From positions 1 to 64,000 of the forward strand of contig JAFEKR010000072.1 in the NCBI GenBank assembly GCA_019022495.1: a DNA stretch of 64,000 bases. The letters run 5' to 3'. Positions 49,001 to 59,522 of this stretch are shown here, one piece after another. Below the pieces are notes generated by a model, which saw nothing but the letters and a program-made list of their open reading frames with translations, was not told where the DNA came from and searched no databases. Within the stretch, counting starts at the first letter, position 1, and every line of letters begins with the position of its first letter. The stretch is from Epichloe hybrida. Its lineage: Eukaryota; Ascomycota; Sordariomycetes; Hypocreales; Clavicipitaceae. The position numbers were made by a program, and so were the translations under genes.

Positions 49001-50880
49001 CGGCCAATGGCATTGAGCGAAGAAGCTAGATTGCGGTGCTCAAGAATATGTCCTTTCGGAGTCCCTGTGCTGCCACTGGTGAATAGTATAAAAGCTGCCT
49101 GAGATGGGGCATTCTCAATGCCGGGTTGTCGGTCTTTCTCAGCCGGCAGTTGGGATGCTAACTGGGCGTTGATGACCATGACGGCTGGCTTTTGGCCTTT
49201 CAGGGAATCCTGATGATACGTCGAGGTCAATATCATCTTTGCCGCAGAATTGGAAATGATCGTCTCTTTGCGAGCAAATGGAAAGCTAGGGTCGATCGGC
49301 ACGCATACAGCCCCGGCTTTCAAAACACTTAGTTGAGCAACGACTGTCCAGGTGGACTTCTCAAAAACAAGAGCGATGACATCCTCCGTGCCGATCCCCC
49401 TCTGGCCAAGCTCGCAGGCTATAGAATCAGTCATTTTATCCAATTGTTCATAAGTCATATGGCCATCCGGACCCCTAACAGCCTCAGCATTGGGTTGCGC
49501 ATGGGCAATACTTCTGAACATATTATGCAGTGTTTGTTGAGGCGATTCTGGGACTATCATGTTCCAGCCCAGTATTTCGCGTCGATCGTGTGTATTGAGA
49601 AGCTGGAGTTTGTCAAGGCGAGTTCCTGCCGGAGATTGTAGTAACAAGGTGAAGATATGCTCGAACTGCCTGAGTATCCGTCGAGTCTGCCGCTCGCACA
49701 CCACATTCTCGTCGTATAACGTCTCGACGGAGAGACCACTGCCGCTCAGAGTTATGGATATCCCGAGGCCATACGGCAGGTGAGCTTCATACTCGCCGTG
49801 GATCTCCAATTCAGAGCTTTTGTAGTCACGGTCGTCGTCGGTTGGAGTTCTAAAATTCAAAATGGTGGTGAACCTTGAGGCGATCTTCGCTGCATCATTC
49901 ACATCGCGAATCCTTATTAATCCATACTGTAGGGCTTGGCTCTTCAGAGCTTCGCGACGCTCTTGTGCTCGTTCCTTGATTAGTCCAGCGATGGTGGAGT
50001 CTTTGTTCAAGTTGACCTGTACCGGCATGGTGACTATGGTAGGACCCAACGTGGACTCAAGACCGCCGAGGCCATGAACGCGTGCGGAAAGAACTCTCCC
50101 AAACACAACACTTTCAGCGTTCGTATATGACATTACAGTCATCGCCCATGCTGTTTCGATGTACGAAGACATTAGTCCAACAGGAACACTTAGTCCCCAA
50201 GGTCCAAAAGGGATTTGCGTTCCAAGTTTCTTCGACGCATCAGGAATGTATTCTACATCGATCTTTGGAAATATTGCTGGATGGCCACTAAACCTAGGGC
50301 CCCAGAAGGCCTTGGCCGTACTCTCGTCGATCGAGAGGCAGTGTTTCACAAACAGTTTGAAGTTTGCGTGAGGCGGCAAAGATTGACCGTGGTAAACACG
50401 CGACAGGTTGTCAAACAATCTGTGGTACGTTCCGCCGTCCGCGATGGCGTGATGAGTCGTGAGTATGATCTTTCGCCCGAGCAGAGCAGCCCTAAACAGA
50501 GGGGTACCGAAACGCATTGGGGCCGACTTCTCATGCTCGAGGACCTCCTCGAGGCTTTGTGAAGGGTGAGAAATAGAAAGCGTCTCCTTCAGGACAACTT
50601 GCACCAGGCCAAACTCGCAGTCCACAATTCGAGTACGCAGGACTGGATTCATCGAGTAAATTCGACATAGAGCCTGACAGAAGCCATCTGCATCTACTGA
50701 AGGAGCCAGAGTTGCGTAAACACAATTAATGTATATACGCTCGATTGGTTGTGCCATGATTCCCACCTGAAGAGCCGTGCAAGGGTAGAGATCTTCGATG
50801 GCCGTCAACGGGATGCTACAGACATCGGCAATGTCCCTGAGAACACATTCGTCGTCCATTGTTTCGTTTATTGCTGGCAT
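40036..50880 (-). CDS. Nonribosomal peptide synthetase, C-A-T-E-C-C-A-T-C-T
   Basis: Exons 50880-45217 and 45156-40036 give 3,594 residues, joined by a 60-nt intron. Approximate domains: C1 20-440 (HHAIADG at 143); A1 450-965 (FTSGSTGTPKG, YRTGDLA, Lys in ASWKIDR); T1 about 1000-1050 (LGGDSI, Ser intact); E 1083-1490 (DFSRTVGNFTT present, but HHxxxD reads SYCLID); C2 1525-1930 (NHALFD); C3 1980-2370 (IHPIIYD, catalytic His is Pro); A2 2380-2910 (YTSGSTGKPKG, SGKTDR); T2 about 2960-3020 (MGGSSI); C4 3070-3480 (HHALYD); T3 about 3530-3585 (FDCGADL, Ser missing). A terminal C-T is known from GliP-type enzymes that release cyclic products. It would add at least two residues; the starting acyl unit or partner for C1 is unknown. 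Product unknown. No upstream T or A is present, and ATG 50880 may sit just inside a longer ancestral gene. Confidence 0.9.
45157..45216 (-). other. 60-nt phase-0 intron in the NRPS, carrying an in-frame TAA
   Basis: On the minus strand the donor is GAA|GTAGGT, the branch site TGCTAATC and the acceptor ATCCCAG|TAT. Its length is a multiple of three and the only stop codon between the two halves (45175-45177) overlaps the branch site. Removing it joins ..LPLHGQTE to YVITLGIGYDND.., restoring a normal condensation-domain end. The halves are in the same frame (50880-45105 is a multiple of three). Confidence 0.88.
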
Positions 50881-50954
50881 ATTTTCGCAATGGGCTTGAA
50901 CGAGTTGAAGAAGGCTAGTATAGGGACAGAGTGGTTTCTAACGTCTAGTTGTTA

Positions 50955-51608
50955 GACCTCTAAATGCGCATCTCTCCTTTTTTGAATGCGTATCTCCCCT
51001 TAGTCCTAAAACAAAAGCATAACCCACCTACCTAATTTTAGTGTAGCTTACGTTTATTAATTTTTACTATTTACTAGGATTCCTATATATATAATACTTC
51101 ATGCAAGTGTGTTACATTGTATTGCGTTATATAACGTTACGTTACGTTACATTGCGTTATGTTATAGGGCCTAGTAACAATAAAAGAAATGGAATTACAT
51201 GTATTATCTCCTTAGGCGTCCGAAGCCTTGTGGAGTCACGTCAGCTAGGGTCTGTCTCTAATTAGACAGAAGTGAATTAGAGGTATATTTGCTTATATAT
51301 AAATAGGCTAATACTAAATATACTACTAATTTTACCTGTATAAAGCACTACACCACACTTTCACGTACTTACGCGGTCACTAACCTTGTGGCAGGGGGGC
51401 TGTGGGGGCCCCACGGATCCACAAGGCTTCGGACGCCTAAGGAGACAATAAGAATTATATATTATGGTAAGCTGCTATAAGCTACCTATATTTAGTACTA
51501 AACAGAGCTAGGATGTTTAGTAGGAAATTAAGCGAAAAGATACTTGTTCCGTTTTAGGACTAAGGGGAGATACGCATTCAAAAAAGGAGACATGCGCATT
51601 TAGAGGTC
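50955..51608. mobile_element. MITE with 58-bp terminal inverted repeats beside the NRPS start
   Basis: The arms are 50955-51012 and 51551-51608 (starting GACCTCTAAATGCGCAT, ending at TAGTCCTAAAAC) and are near-identical in reverse complement. Total length is 654 bp, with no coding frame. A clear target duplication is not visible. Its left end lies 75 bp upstream of the NRPS ATG, so it sits in the promoter or leader. Confidence 0.85.
51207..51445. mobile_element. Second MITE nested inside the first
   Basis: The arms are 51207-51234 and 51418-51445, 28 bp each and perfect (TCTCCTTAGGCGTCCGAAGC at the start); imperfect pairing extends about five bases outward. Total length is 239 bp. The interior includes a GC-rich self-complementary GGGGGCCCC stretch. 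No coding frame. Confidence 0.82.
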
Positions 51609-51623
51609 CTAGTTTCCCGGCTG

Positions 51624-51737
51624 TTAAGGCTTGCTGAAGTCTTCTAGCCTGACCGCCTTGCGTGGGTTGACGAGAGTGGTGAAAAGGTCAAAAAGAGAGG
51701 CCATTCGTGTAGCCGTGCCTAAGGCACTAGCGTCGTA
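51624..51737 (-). pseudogene. Possible NRPS condensation-domain fragment
   Basis: On the minus strand 51737-51624 reads YDASALGTATRMASLFD, then FTTLVNPRKAVRLED and a stop. This resembles the C-terminal end of a condensation or epimerization domain (compare LLYDTSKL..FATQIASLF in the NRPS itself) and has the same orientation as the NRPS. A TGA directly before it could be a mutated CGA. Upstream frames are broken. It may be a lost 5' part of the NRPS gene. Confidence 0.38.
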
Positions 51738-52010
51738 TCATAACGAGGGAGTGCCCCTATTAATTAACCAAAACAATAAGCAGCTGTAAGATGGGTCTGT
51801 CATCCTCAGTGGTCATAACTAACGTCGAGTCTGCAGCTAACCTGCTGATTGAAAGCACGCAATAACGTAGCTATGCCTACTAGCCAGCGCTACCGTCCTG
51901 AAAACTGGCCTGCGCCTGCGGCCTACATTTTCATCACCTGAATCTGTTGTCAATAACCTGAGATCCCGTTGGTGGATGATCGGCCGGGTGTATACCAGTT
52001 ACGTGGTGAC

Positions 52011-52190
52011 GATGCGGTGAGGGTCTTGCCTAAGTGTTTGAGACGGCTCATGACTAACATACAGATTTTTATATCGTCATATAGGTACGGTGGCAATAGC
52101 TAATTCGTCATTATAATGCAGTGAGGTCTTGCATGAGTGTTTGAGATAGCTTATAACTGACATATAGATTTTTATATCGTCCTATCGGTA
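52011..52190 (+). repeat. Imperfect direct repeat of about 77 bp
   Basis: 52011-52087 and 52115-52190 share GTGAGGGTCTTGC/GTGAGGTCTTGC, AGTGTTTGAGA and CAGATTTTTATATCGTC-type words. Differences are mostly transitions. Confidence 0.75.
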
Positions 52191-52410
52191 CCCTTCCTTC
52201 CCCCTATTAAAAATAATCAAATAGAGATAGAGGCTCCACTCACCGGGTCTGGCTGCCGAAATCAATATCTTCGGTTCATGCCGGCAGTGACAAACTCGGT
52301 ATCTGTTAGACCGAGCAGCTAGGATCAGAAATGAGGGTATGGATCGAGTTGCCTGTCCTTATAACAGGGTGCGGATTATAGTTTAAATAACTAAGTACCT
52401 ATACCATACA

Positions 52411-52644
52411 GTCTAACCCCTAAATGATTTTACACTCGCTACAAGCCTCACGCAGGGCAGCTACTATTAGCTATAAGTGGCTAATATAAGTGAAGCTATT
52501 AGGGATATTACAGGGGTTTAAAGGTACTAAGTTATCCTAGTAAATAGCATGTAATTCAAGGTGTTCTTTAACTTACCTAGTGATTTGTTATTAGCCTATT
52601 GCCCCTAGTCATGTACCTCGTGTAAAATCGTTTAGGGGTTAGAC
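52411..52644. mobile_element. MITE with 25-bp terminal inverted repeats
   Basis: The arms are 52411-52435 and 52620-52644 (GTCTAACCCCTAAAYGATTT start), with one mismatch. Total length is 234 bp, with no coding frame. Confidence 0.82.
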
Positions 52645-52650
52645 TTTAGG

Positions 52651-52684
52651 TGTCATAACTATGGTAGGAGAGATATAAACAGAG
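52651..52684 (-). repeat. LTR end fragment of gypsy family B
   Basis: TGTCATAACTATGGTAGGAG and the following AGATATAAACAGAG match the reverse complement of the B LTR terminus at 37844-37877 with a few transitions. The rest of the LTR is not present. Confidence 0.65.
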
Positions 52685-54099
52685 GTGCAAGGAGGGGGCG
52701 ACGTGCATGAAGGCAGAACCCCGCGGCGTTGGGCGGTGAAGGCAGCTCTGTGCAACCCTAACCCTGGAATTCATTCATCTACTCTACGCTCGCCCGTGTT
52801 CGCGACAAAGACTTGTCCATTTGAACCTGATCAATCTCATCTTCCACCGCTTGCAAAGCGTCAGCGTCCGCGCAGGCCACCCCAGGCACCGCACCCGTCA
52901 CGGCGGCGGGCATTGGGCATTTGTCCACTCAACCACTTGTCAGCCACGAGATGCTGCTCCGCACAGGGAAATCACACCAGAGCGCGTCCTCTCGTTGGAT
53001 CTTGCCCCGTTTTCAACGCGGGGGGGGGGGTTGATCACTGGCACTCCCCATCGTCGATATTATATCCCTTGTTCGATGCGTGAAAATTCTCCGCTCCCCG
53101 TTCGGTGAAGAGTCTCGCGGCACTAATACGGAGTAGCATCGGTCACTATGTATGTATATATACCTACGATGCCCCCACCAAGTTAACTTTGTTCCACGTA
53201 ATACGGACTACTCCGTACATACTACATAATTCGTCCCTTGGGCTATCGGGGATCGGTGTAGCAGTGGTTGGTTGCATGCAGCGTTCAGGGGTGTGAATCC
53301 TTGTCCGTTGCTGGGGCGGAAATGTCTTCCATGATTGATGGTGAACTCTCATGCCGGCAGTTTGCATCGAGGTGAACAGTCATGCTATGCTGTAATGCTG
53401 CCCCGATTCCGGAAACCCGTTTTCCCGCTGACGTCATTTTCAGAGCCGTTTCCACGCCACCAGGTGTTATTGCTTGCGCAATCCGTTTATTAGGCGTTGT
53501 ATGTGGCTTGCGCCTGGGCCGGCGTAGTATTTCGACGAAAAGTCCAAGAAACTGCAGTTTCTTCCGATGTGAGCGACGTTTGATCCGACACCGAATGCCC
53601 ACGCCCGCCCTGGGCCATTCCCTCGTCCATTAGCTCAAAGGATCCATCCACTGGAGACATCCGTTCGGTCACGCATTGCGAAATGAATCGAGCAAAAGTC
53701 TACATTCCTTGCGGAAACAAGCAGTCGACACTCTTTTTGTTCTCCTGCAAAACATCCCCGTGCAAGATGTAGACGATGAAGCATCCCAAGTAGATCGGAA
53801 TAAAGTACCAAAAAAAAAAACAGCCGAGTTGATATATAACACGACGGCCGACAAATAGCCTGCCGGGAAATCCAGATATCCGACCCTGCACACAACTTTT
53901 ATGAGCATGCTCAGACAAAAGCCAAACTCCGTCCTCCAGCCAAATGAATTTGACAGTGTGTCGCCTCAGAAATCTACTAATAAAGGCCTGGATGGAAGAC
54001 CAAGCCAAGCAAATGTGAAATAGTGTCGTTGGTCTGCATTCCCGTTACTCCCCCCTCATTGGTACAAGACAAAGAAATCACGCCCCGATTTCCCTGTCG

Positions 54100-55126
54100 T
54101 CAGAACATTTCATCGCCAAAAATTTCGTCAAAGTTGTCGTCCGCCGCATCCTCTTGGTTCGAATCGTTCCCTTCCAATGCTAGTGAGCTTTCAGAAAGGC
54201 CAGTGTAGTGGCTGTTTGCAGACGATGGCCATGTTGAATTGTTGTCTGCACGAGGCTGTTAAAAATCCATCGTTGCAAGACCAAGGATTGATAGAGGACA
54301 AGCAAACGAGGCCATACTCACCCAGACTTGGCAAAGATTGCAGACTCCTTGGTCTCTGGGGATTCTCTCCACTCAATCTCCTGACGAATTTCGAGGCTTC
54401 ATTATTGATCCACGCATCAATGTTGGGGTCATGACACCCAGCGTGGGTTATAAGATGGTTTTTCAGAGTGCAAGACTCGTGTAGTAGACTCAGGTATTGA
54501 GAATGAAGCTCGCCATGCATCGCTTCCAAGTCAGACCTTTTCTCCTCAAGCTTCTCAGTCCATGCCTTTTTGCGCCTCCGGCACTTCGAGGCAGCGACTC
54601 GATTTCGTTCTAGCGATCGTGCGCGACGAGTGGGTTTCTTGACTTCCTCGGTCCTCGTTGACCTTGTTGACTCGCGTTCCGGTTGCCGACGTGTCTTGGT
54701 AGCGGCGGTTGTCTCTCTTTTTTCCAAAGTTTCTTTCCGCTTGCTTGCTTTTCGTTTCGACTTTTCTTGCCTCGGTGGCGGCGGAGGAGATTTCGGACGG
54801 CTTTCGGACGACTGAGTCGTCGGCAATGTCTTGCTGCGAGGCTGTTGTGGTGTATTGCTAATCTGAGTGGTTGACGGAATTGAGTCTGGCGTTGATGAAA
54901 AGGAGGGATTGAAAGAGTACGAGTCTGTGCCACCGTAGGTAAACTGTGGTTGATCATCAAGCCCTGTTGAAAGGTCCGGATATTTCGGCTCGGTGGTATC
55001 ATGGCCAAACATGCACTTTCCAGGCGAGTTTAAGAAGGAATCGGCTCCTGACTCCAAGATCAAGGATTCGTCGGCATCAGGTCTTTCACCTGGGATCTGG
55101 CCAAGTGTGAGATTGGCAGTCAACAT
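54100..55126 (-). CDS. bZIP transcription factor, ATF/CREB-like
   Basis: Proposed exons 55126-54322 and 54245-54100 give 316 residues. ATG 55126 is chosen because the longer frame begins only with a GTG and is closed upstream by TAA. Residues about 105-165 are Pro/Ser then Lys/Arg-rich; the basic region with NRVAASKCRRRKK is at about 174-186 (N-x2-AA-x2-CR signature) and a leucine zipper follows at about 193-225. The 76-nt intron (GTGAGT donor) can use two acceptors: GCAG at 54246 gives an acidic tail ending DDNFDEIFGDEMF, while an upstream ACAG or no splicing gives a short tail ending HWPF. The acidic tail looks like a real activation or stability region. The known role of this family is stress and sporulation control in the nucleus. 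It is the nearest regulator to the NRPS (3.2 kb from its ATG), but a link is not shown. Confidence 0.85.
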
Positions 55127-56746
55127 AATATACGCATGCGTCTCCACTCGAGCTTATAGTGTCGATGTAGTTTGGGGTTTCCAAGCACTGCACAATGACA
55201 GCTAGAATCGTTGACGACAGTGAAATAGTTGTTTAATTGAATTGCATACCATTTGTCTATTCTTCCTTCTTACGGGTGGGTGGAGGTCAAGATCCGTGTT
55301 GGTTGTCGTTGTCGTAGTTGACGTTTTTTTGTTTTTTTTTGTTTTTTTTTTGCTTTTTTTTCGACAAAAAGGGAGCAGGTTTCAGATGGTCGCACTATGG
55401 ACTGTCAAACTCACGTCGTAATACGGCAGCGATCGTATGTCTTGACGAGTTGGAGAAATCGGATGCTGGTTGGAGCAATGATGTTTCTAGGACTGATGAA
55501 CTATGACCAGAACCTAAAAGCTCAGTGTAGCAGTAAAGGGGAGGAGTAGAGGAGAAAGGATTCTAGTCGAATCACTTTAGTCGAATCACTTTCTCGAGAA
55601 GGTTCCTCGTCATGAACTTTTGTTTTTTTCTGACATGTAGAGGAGGGGGAGGCCCTGGTGCTTCACTGTACATACCTAGCTTACATGGGCAGATTCCACA
55701 AGAACACACAGTGTATATGATGCACTATTAGTACGCCCGTACAGAGTACACCTATGTAGATTCCAAGGTTGCGGATGGCTTGATGGAAACGAATCCGGAC
55801 AAAACAGTCCGGAACGGCCTGGCTGTTCGGCACATGGCACATGCATGGCTCGCGAACATTCTCGCGAACGCACACGGTTAACGCACACGGTTAACGCACA
55901 CGGTTAACGCACACGGGCGGCCCCAACCATGAATGAACGACTGCGCATGATGTGACACATTGTACCGAGTACGGAGTATTCAATCCGTTTGGGTGTGCCA
56001 AGACCCCAGCGGTGTACTGGTACTACCGAACCGTGGTTCCTTGGGGACAAGCAAGGTAACGAGATCTAGCGAGGAAACACGGATAAAGTGAAGGAAGCTT
56101 AACATTAGCAAATGGAACGGCCGCCAACCCGTCCGTCCTGCTCCGGCTCCCTCCCCGTCCTCGGGGACCCGGAACAAGAAGTCCTGGCGCACGGCGCAAC
56201 CATGGAGAAGTACTCCGAGCAACTGGAAATCAACTGATGGATCCTTGTCAGCGTCGTCTGCCAAGCTCGAGCTCTGATGGGATCGACCGGGTCGACTTTT
56301 GTGAGGGGGCATCTTTCCCGCCCCGGCCCCGGCCCCGGCCACGCAAAGTTGCACAAAAAGTTATTACACAGTGCTTCGAAATCGTCACATTCGAACTGTG
56401 GAGTGAAATGGGAGCAAAGAGCGACGGGAAAGAGAAGAAGATATGTGGATTTGCTATCTAGGAATTCCAGTATCTAGCAAGGGAAACGGAAGCTTATTAC
56501 GAGCTCCAAATCTATTCATCCAATGAATCTAGGTCTTCAAACGAAGCCTACCATGAAACGCGATAACGAAACGGAAGACAGGAAGCCGCATCGTCAAACG
56601 AATCGAGGATGACGAGAGTGATGCCTGATATCTGAGGCCACGATGTGAGGCTACATATGAATATCCTCAACACCCAACAGATGGCACCTTTACTCACTTC
56701 GGGGCACTGTGCGCGCGTGACAAATCGTCATCGGGTCGCCTGCGCC
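55127..56746. promoter_or_regulatory. Divergent intergenic region between bZIP and Zn(II)2Cys6 genes
   Basis: 1.6 kb shared upstream region. It contains a T-rich tract with interspersed G or C at about 55324-55365, a four-copy 13-bp tandem at 55868-55914, and GC-rich runs near 56,330. Short ORFs here show no family features. Long 5' leaders are likely for both genes. Confidence 0.5.
55868..55914. repeat. 13-bp tandem repeat (GGTTAACGCACAC), about 3.6 copies
   Basis: Perfect tandem of GGTTAACGCACAC in the divergent promoter. Each unit carries the HpaI-type palindrome GTTAAC. It could be a multi-site binding element; function unknown. Confidence 0.8.
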
Positions 56747-59522
56747 ATGACCAAGTCTGCCGAACCAGACGAGACATTTCCCATTGAAGAGCTGACTCCC
56801 GAGGAGGCAAGTCGCATCATTCACTCGCATCGCAAAGTAAGATATGGTACGTTGCACTCATCATGATGGCTATCCGCCCCTCGGCTCCTCGGGCGGGCAC
56901 AAGATTTGTCTGCGTGGCTAAATGAAACTCACAGGCACTGCATGCTGGCCCTGCCGGCAGCGCAAGGTGAAATGCGACAACAAGCAGCCATGCGAGAATT
57001 GCGTCAGAAGAGAACATCCCCAACTCTGCTCTTACAAGCCCAACCGCGCTTCGGCGAATAAGAATGCACCTCCTACCCAGAATGGTCAGAATGGTCTATC
57101 CCGAAAGCGGGCGCGTTCGTTTTCCGATTGTCAAGACGAAAGCCGAAAGTCCGAACGCGGGGACAGCTGGCCACGGGCCATAGGTATGTGGCTGTTGTCA
57201 GTATTCATGGGCACCATGTTTATTTTCTCACAATGGCTTGGTAGGCATATCGACTACTCTCGATGAAAGCGAATCTGTGGGAGACCGTTATCTGGGCCAG
57301 AACAGCATTCCGGCTTTGCTCCGAGAGCAATCTTCGCCCATTGAGAAGAATGACAATGTTGATCTTCGGCGGGACATGCGATCGATTCTCGGTCTAGATA
57401 CTTCTGCACCATTTCCTCTCATGTCTTCGCTGCATCTGCACAAACTGGCACAGGATATATCGGCCGAATTGCCGTCTGATCGAGAAGTCATCAAGTACGT
57501 GGGCAAGACATTTCCCATGCATGCTTCCCGCGTCATTTATTAACACCCAAACAGGCTATTTCGCACGTACAAGGAGATCCCCCAGCCATTCTGGGGTTTT
57601 GTATACGACATTGATGATTTTGAATCGAAACTCATGATATATCTTGAAGACCGGTCCCGCAACGCCTCCAGCTCTGTCCGGTCCTCTCGGCCAGTAACTG
57701 CGTCCTGGCTTGCCATTCTCTTCGCAGTCTTGGCGGTCGGCTCTCAATACCACGAATCGCCGTATCATGTCCGAACTCGTGATTCACAAAAATACATACA
57801 AATCTCGTTTCATTTCCTACGGCTTGGCAATTTCTTACTGAGGTATGTTCACCACGCGCTGTCGGGATTGTGTGAGGTTTCGTGCTAAAACCATCAGGCC
57901 CTCGTTTGACTCCATTCAAGCATTGCTTCTGACGGGGTTTGTTCTTCTGAACGATATGAAGGCAGAAGCTTCCTGGGCATTGACAGGGCTCACATGTCGC
58001 TTAGCACAGTCTCTGGGTCTGCATCGCGCAACGGCCAGCTTGGAGGGACGTGACAGTCTTTCGCCAGACGCCAAAGCAAAGGAAATGATTCGAAGAAAGC
58101 TATGGTGGACATGTGTCTGGCATGACACTCTCACATCCCTCTCATTCGATCGGTAAGCGCGGCTTGCATTTTTTTTCTTTTTTTTCTTTTTTTTCTTTTT
58201 TTTTTCTTTTTTTTTTTTTTTTTTCTTTTTTTTTTCTCGCCCATGCTGAATCTGACAAACTCCCCCCAGGTGCCCAATGACCAATTTTCCCAGTTGCGAA
58301 ATACCCGTCAGTCTGGAGGCAGCAGCTGGCACGCATACCTACTTGGAAATGATGTACCATCTCATTGAGATATGTTCGCGACGTCTGAATCCCGACGCCA
58401 CCTTTACGTCCTCATATGGCCAGATTGTGGACAATTGTGAGGCTGTCGAAAACCTCCGTCGGCGGTCCTTGCCACATATGCAAGACAGGGACAAGTGTAA
58501 AACGGCGCTGCATCGCCTCCAGTATTTCGCCATCCGGCTTCACACGTCCTTTGTCATATCGGTCGCTTGTCGCCCAGCGCTGAAGCGCACCTGTGATTTC
58601 GATCCCAGGCAGAAGAAGGAACTGGCAGACCGATGCAAGGAGAACCTGACCGAGACGGTTCGAATGTTTCTGGCCATGCATCAACTGTCCGTGATTCCCA
58701 CCCGAAGCTGGGCATTCACATATCACGGACTCTCGTCAGCTCTTCTCTTGTGCATCCTGTGCGAGACCAAGACTGACCCGGAAATTCGACAGCTGCAACG
58801 AGACTTGATCGCTGCCCTTTCTGCGACAGCAGCAAAGGAAGCAACTTCGCCCGAACCTCACATTGCAGTAAGCGAAAAGGACATCGAACTATCCGGCCCG
58901 CTCTGGCGAGCACTCACTGCGCTCAGAAACATCTACGAGCACGGCACCGTCGTAGGGTCGGCCCTCAACCGCGAGGGCGGCTCTTCTGCCGGAGAAAGCG
59001 GTACACGGACGCCTTTGCCTCCATTCGCGACGGGCACCCAGAACGCGTCGCATCTCCATCCTCAGATCCAAGGTGGCCTGCCCAGCAGCGATGCTCATAA
59101 AGATGCCGCGCTCGCCATGGCTGAGCTGCAAAATGGTGCCTCGTTGCAAGACTTTTCAGGGCAAGTTCACACAGCCAGCAGCACATGCATGGTCCGCGGG
59201 AGCACCGCAGGAGCTCAAACCCCCCATCTAACAACAGGAACAGGCTGCCGTACGCTCAACCACTTCCAGTCAACATGGTTGATGGCCCGCCGGGCTTGAC
59301 GGCTGATCAGACGCAGTTCATGGCACCCATGGACCTGTACGACTCCATCTGGGGTGGTATGTGTTGAAATCCCATTCGACTTGACTCGATATCGACTCGC
59401 CATTGCTGACTGACGGTACTGTAGAATCCCCCGATCCTTGGGGCGCCAGCGTGGACGCAATGAACTTTGACTTTATCCCCCAGCCACCGCCTGGGCAACC
59501 GCAACAGCAATTTTACTTCTAG
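56747..59522 (+). CDS. Zn(II)2Cys6 transcription factor with fungal-specific middle homology region
   Basis: Eight exons are proposed: 56747-56846, 56935-57183, 57245-57494, 57555-57842, 57898-58152, 58270-59160, 59211-59356 and 59425-59522, total 758 residues. Every junction keeps frame. The zinc cluster is C37-x2-C40-x6-C47-x5-C53-x2-C56-x8-C65 and is formed across the first intron (RYGTACWPC). The fungal transcription-factor domain follows at about 180-460 (LNDMKAEASWALTGLTCRLA, GLHRA, RRKLWW). The Pro/Gln-rich C-terminus ends QPQQQFYF. Intron 6 appears to be a GC-AG intron of 50 nt (59161-59210); without it the frame ends early at 59299. Intron 5 has long T8C repeats. It is a nuclear DNA-binding regulator; targets are unknown. 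Confidence 0.85.
58153..58269 (+). repeat. T-rich low-complexity tract in intron 5 of the Zn(II)2Cys6 gene
   Basis: 117-nt intron with about 70 nt of T runs broken by single C, then CCCCCCAG. The tract acts as an oversized polypyrimidine region and probably varies in length between strains. Confidence 0.75.

Larger units (their letters stand above)
50881..54099. other. NRPS upstream region: mobile-element remnants, no clear gene
   Basis: Nested MITEs (50955-51608), a possible C-domain remnant (51624-51737), a direct repeat (52011-52190), another MITE (52411-52644) and an LTR fragment (52651-52684) fill the left half. Between 52,690 and 54,099 I find only short ORFs without family features, a G10 run near 53,020, and scattered TACGGAGTA/TACTCCGTA words. 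The right end is probably the 3' UTR of the bZIP gene. Confidence 0.5.

Noticed and set aside
52685..53108. 132- and 95-codon overlapping ORFs as genes
   Set aside because: Overlapping frames with low-complexity Pro/Arg/His composition, a G10 run, and no recognisable domain or splice pattern.
53127..53217. MITE with TACGGAGTAG ends
   Set aside because: Only a 10-bp inverted match and no extended arms; TACGGAGTA words also occur singly near 55,970.
53285..54008. Several overlapping minus-strand ORFs downstream of the bZIP gene
   Set aside because: Short, mutually overlapping, no conserved features; more likely the 3' UTR and spacer.
57916..58360. Lys-rich minus-strand ORFs
   Set aside because: The poly-Lys comes from the T-rich intron read in antisense.
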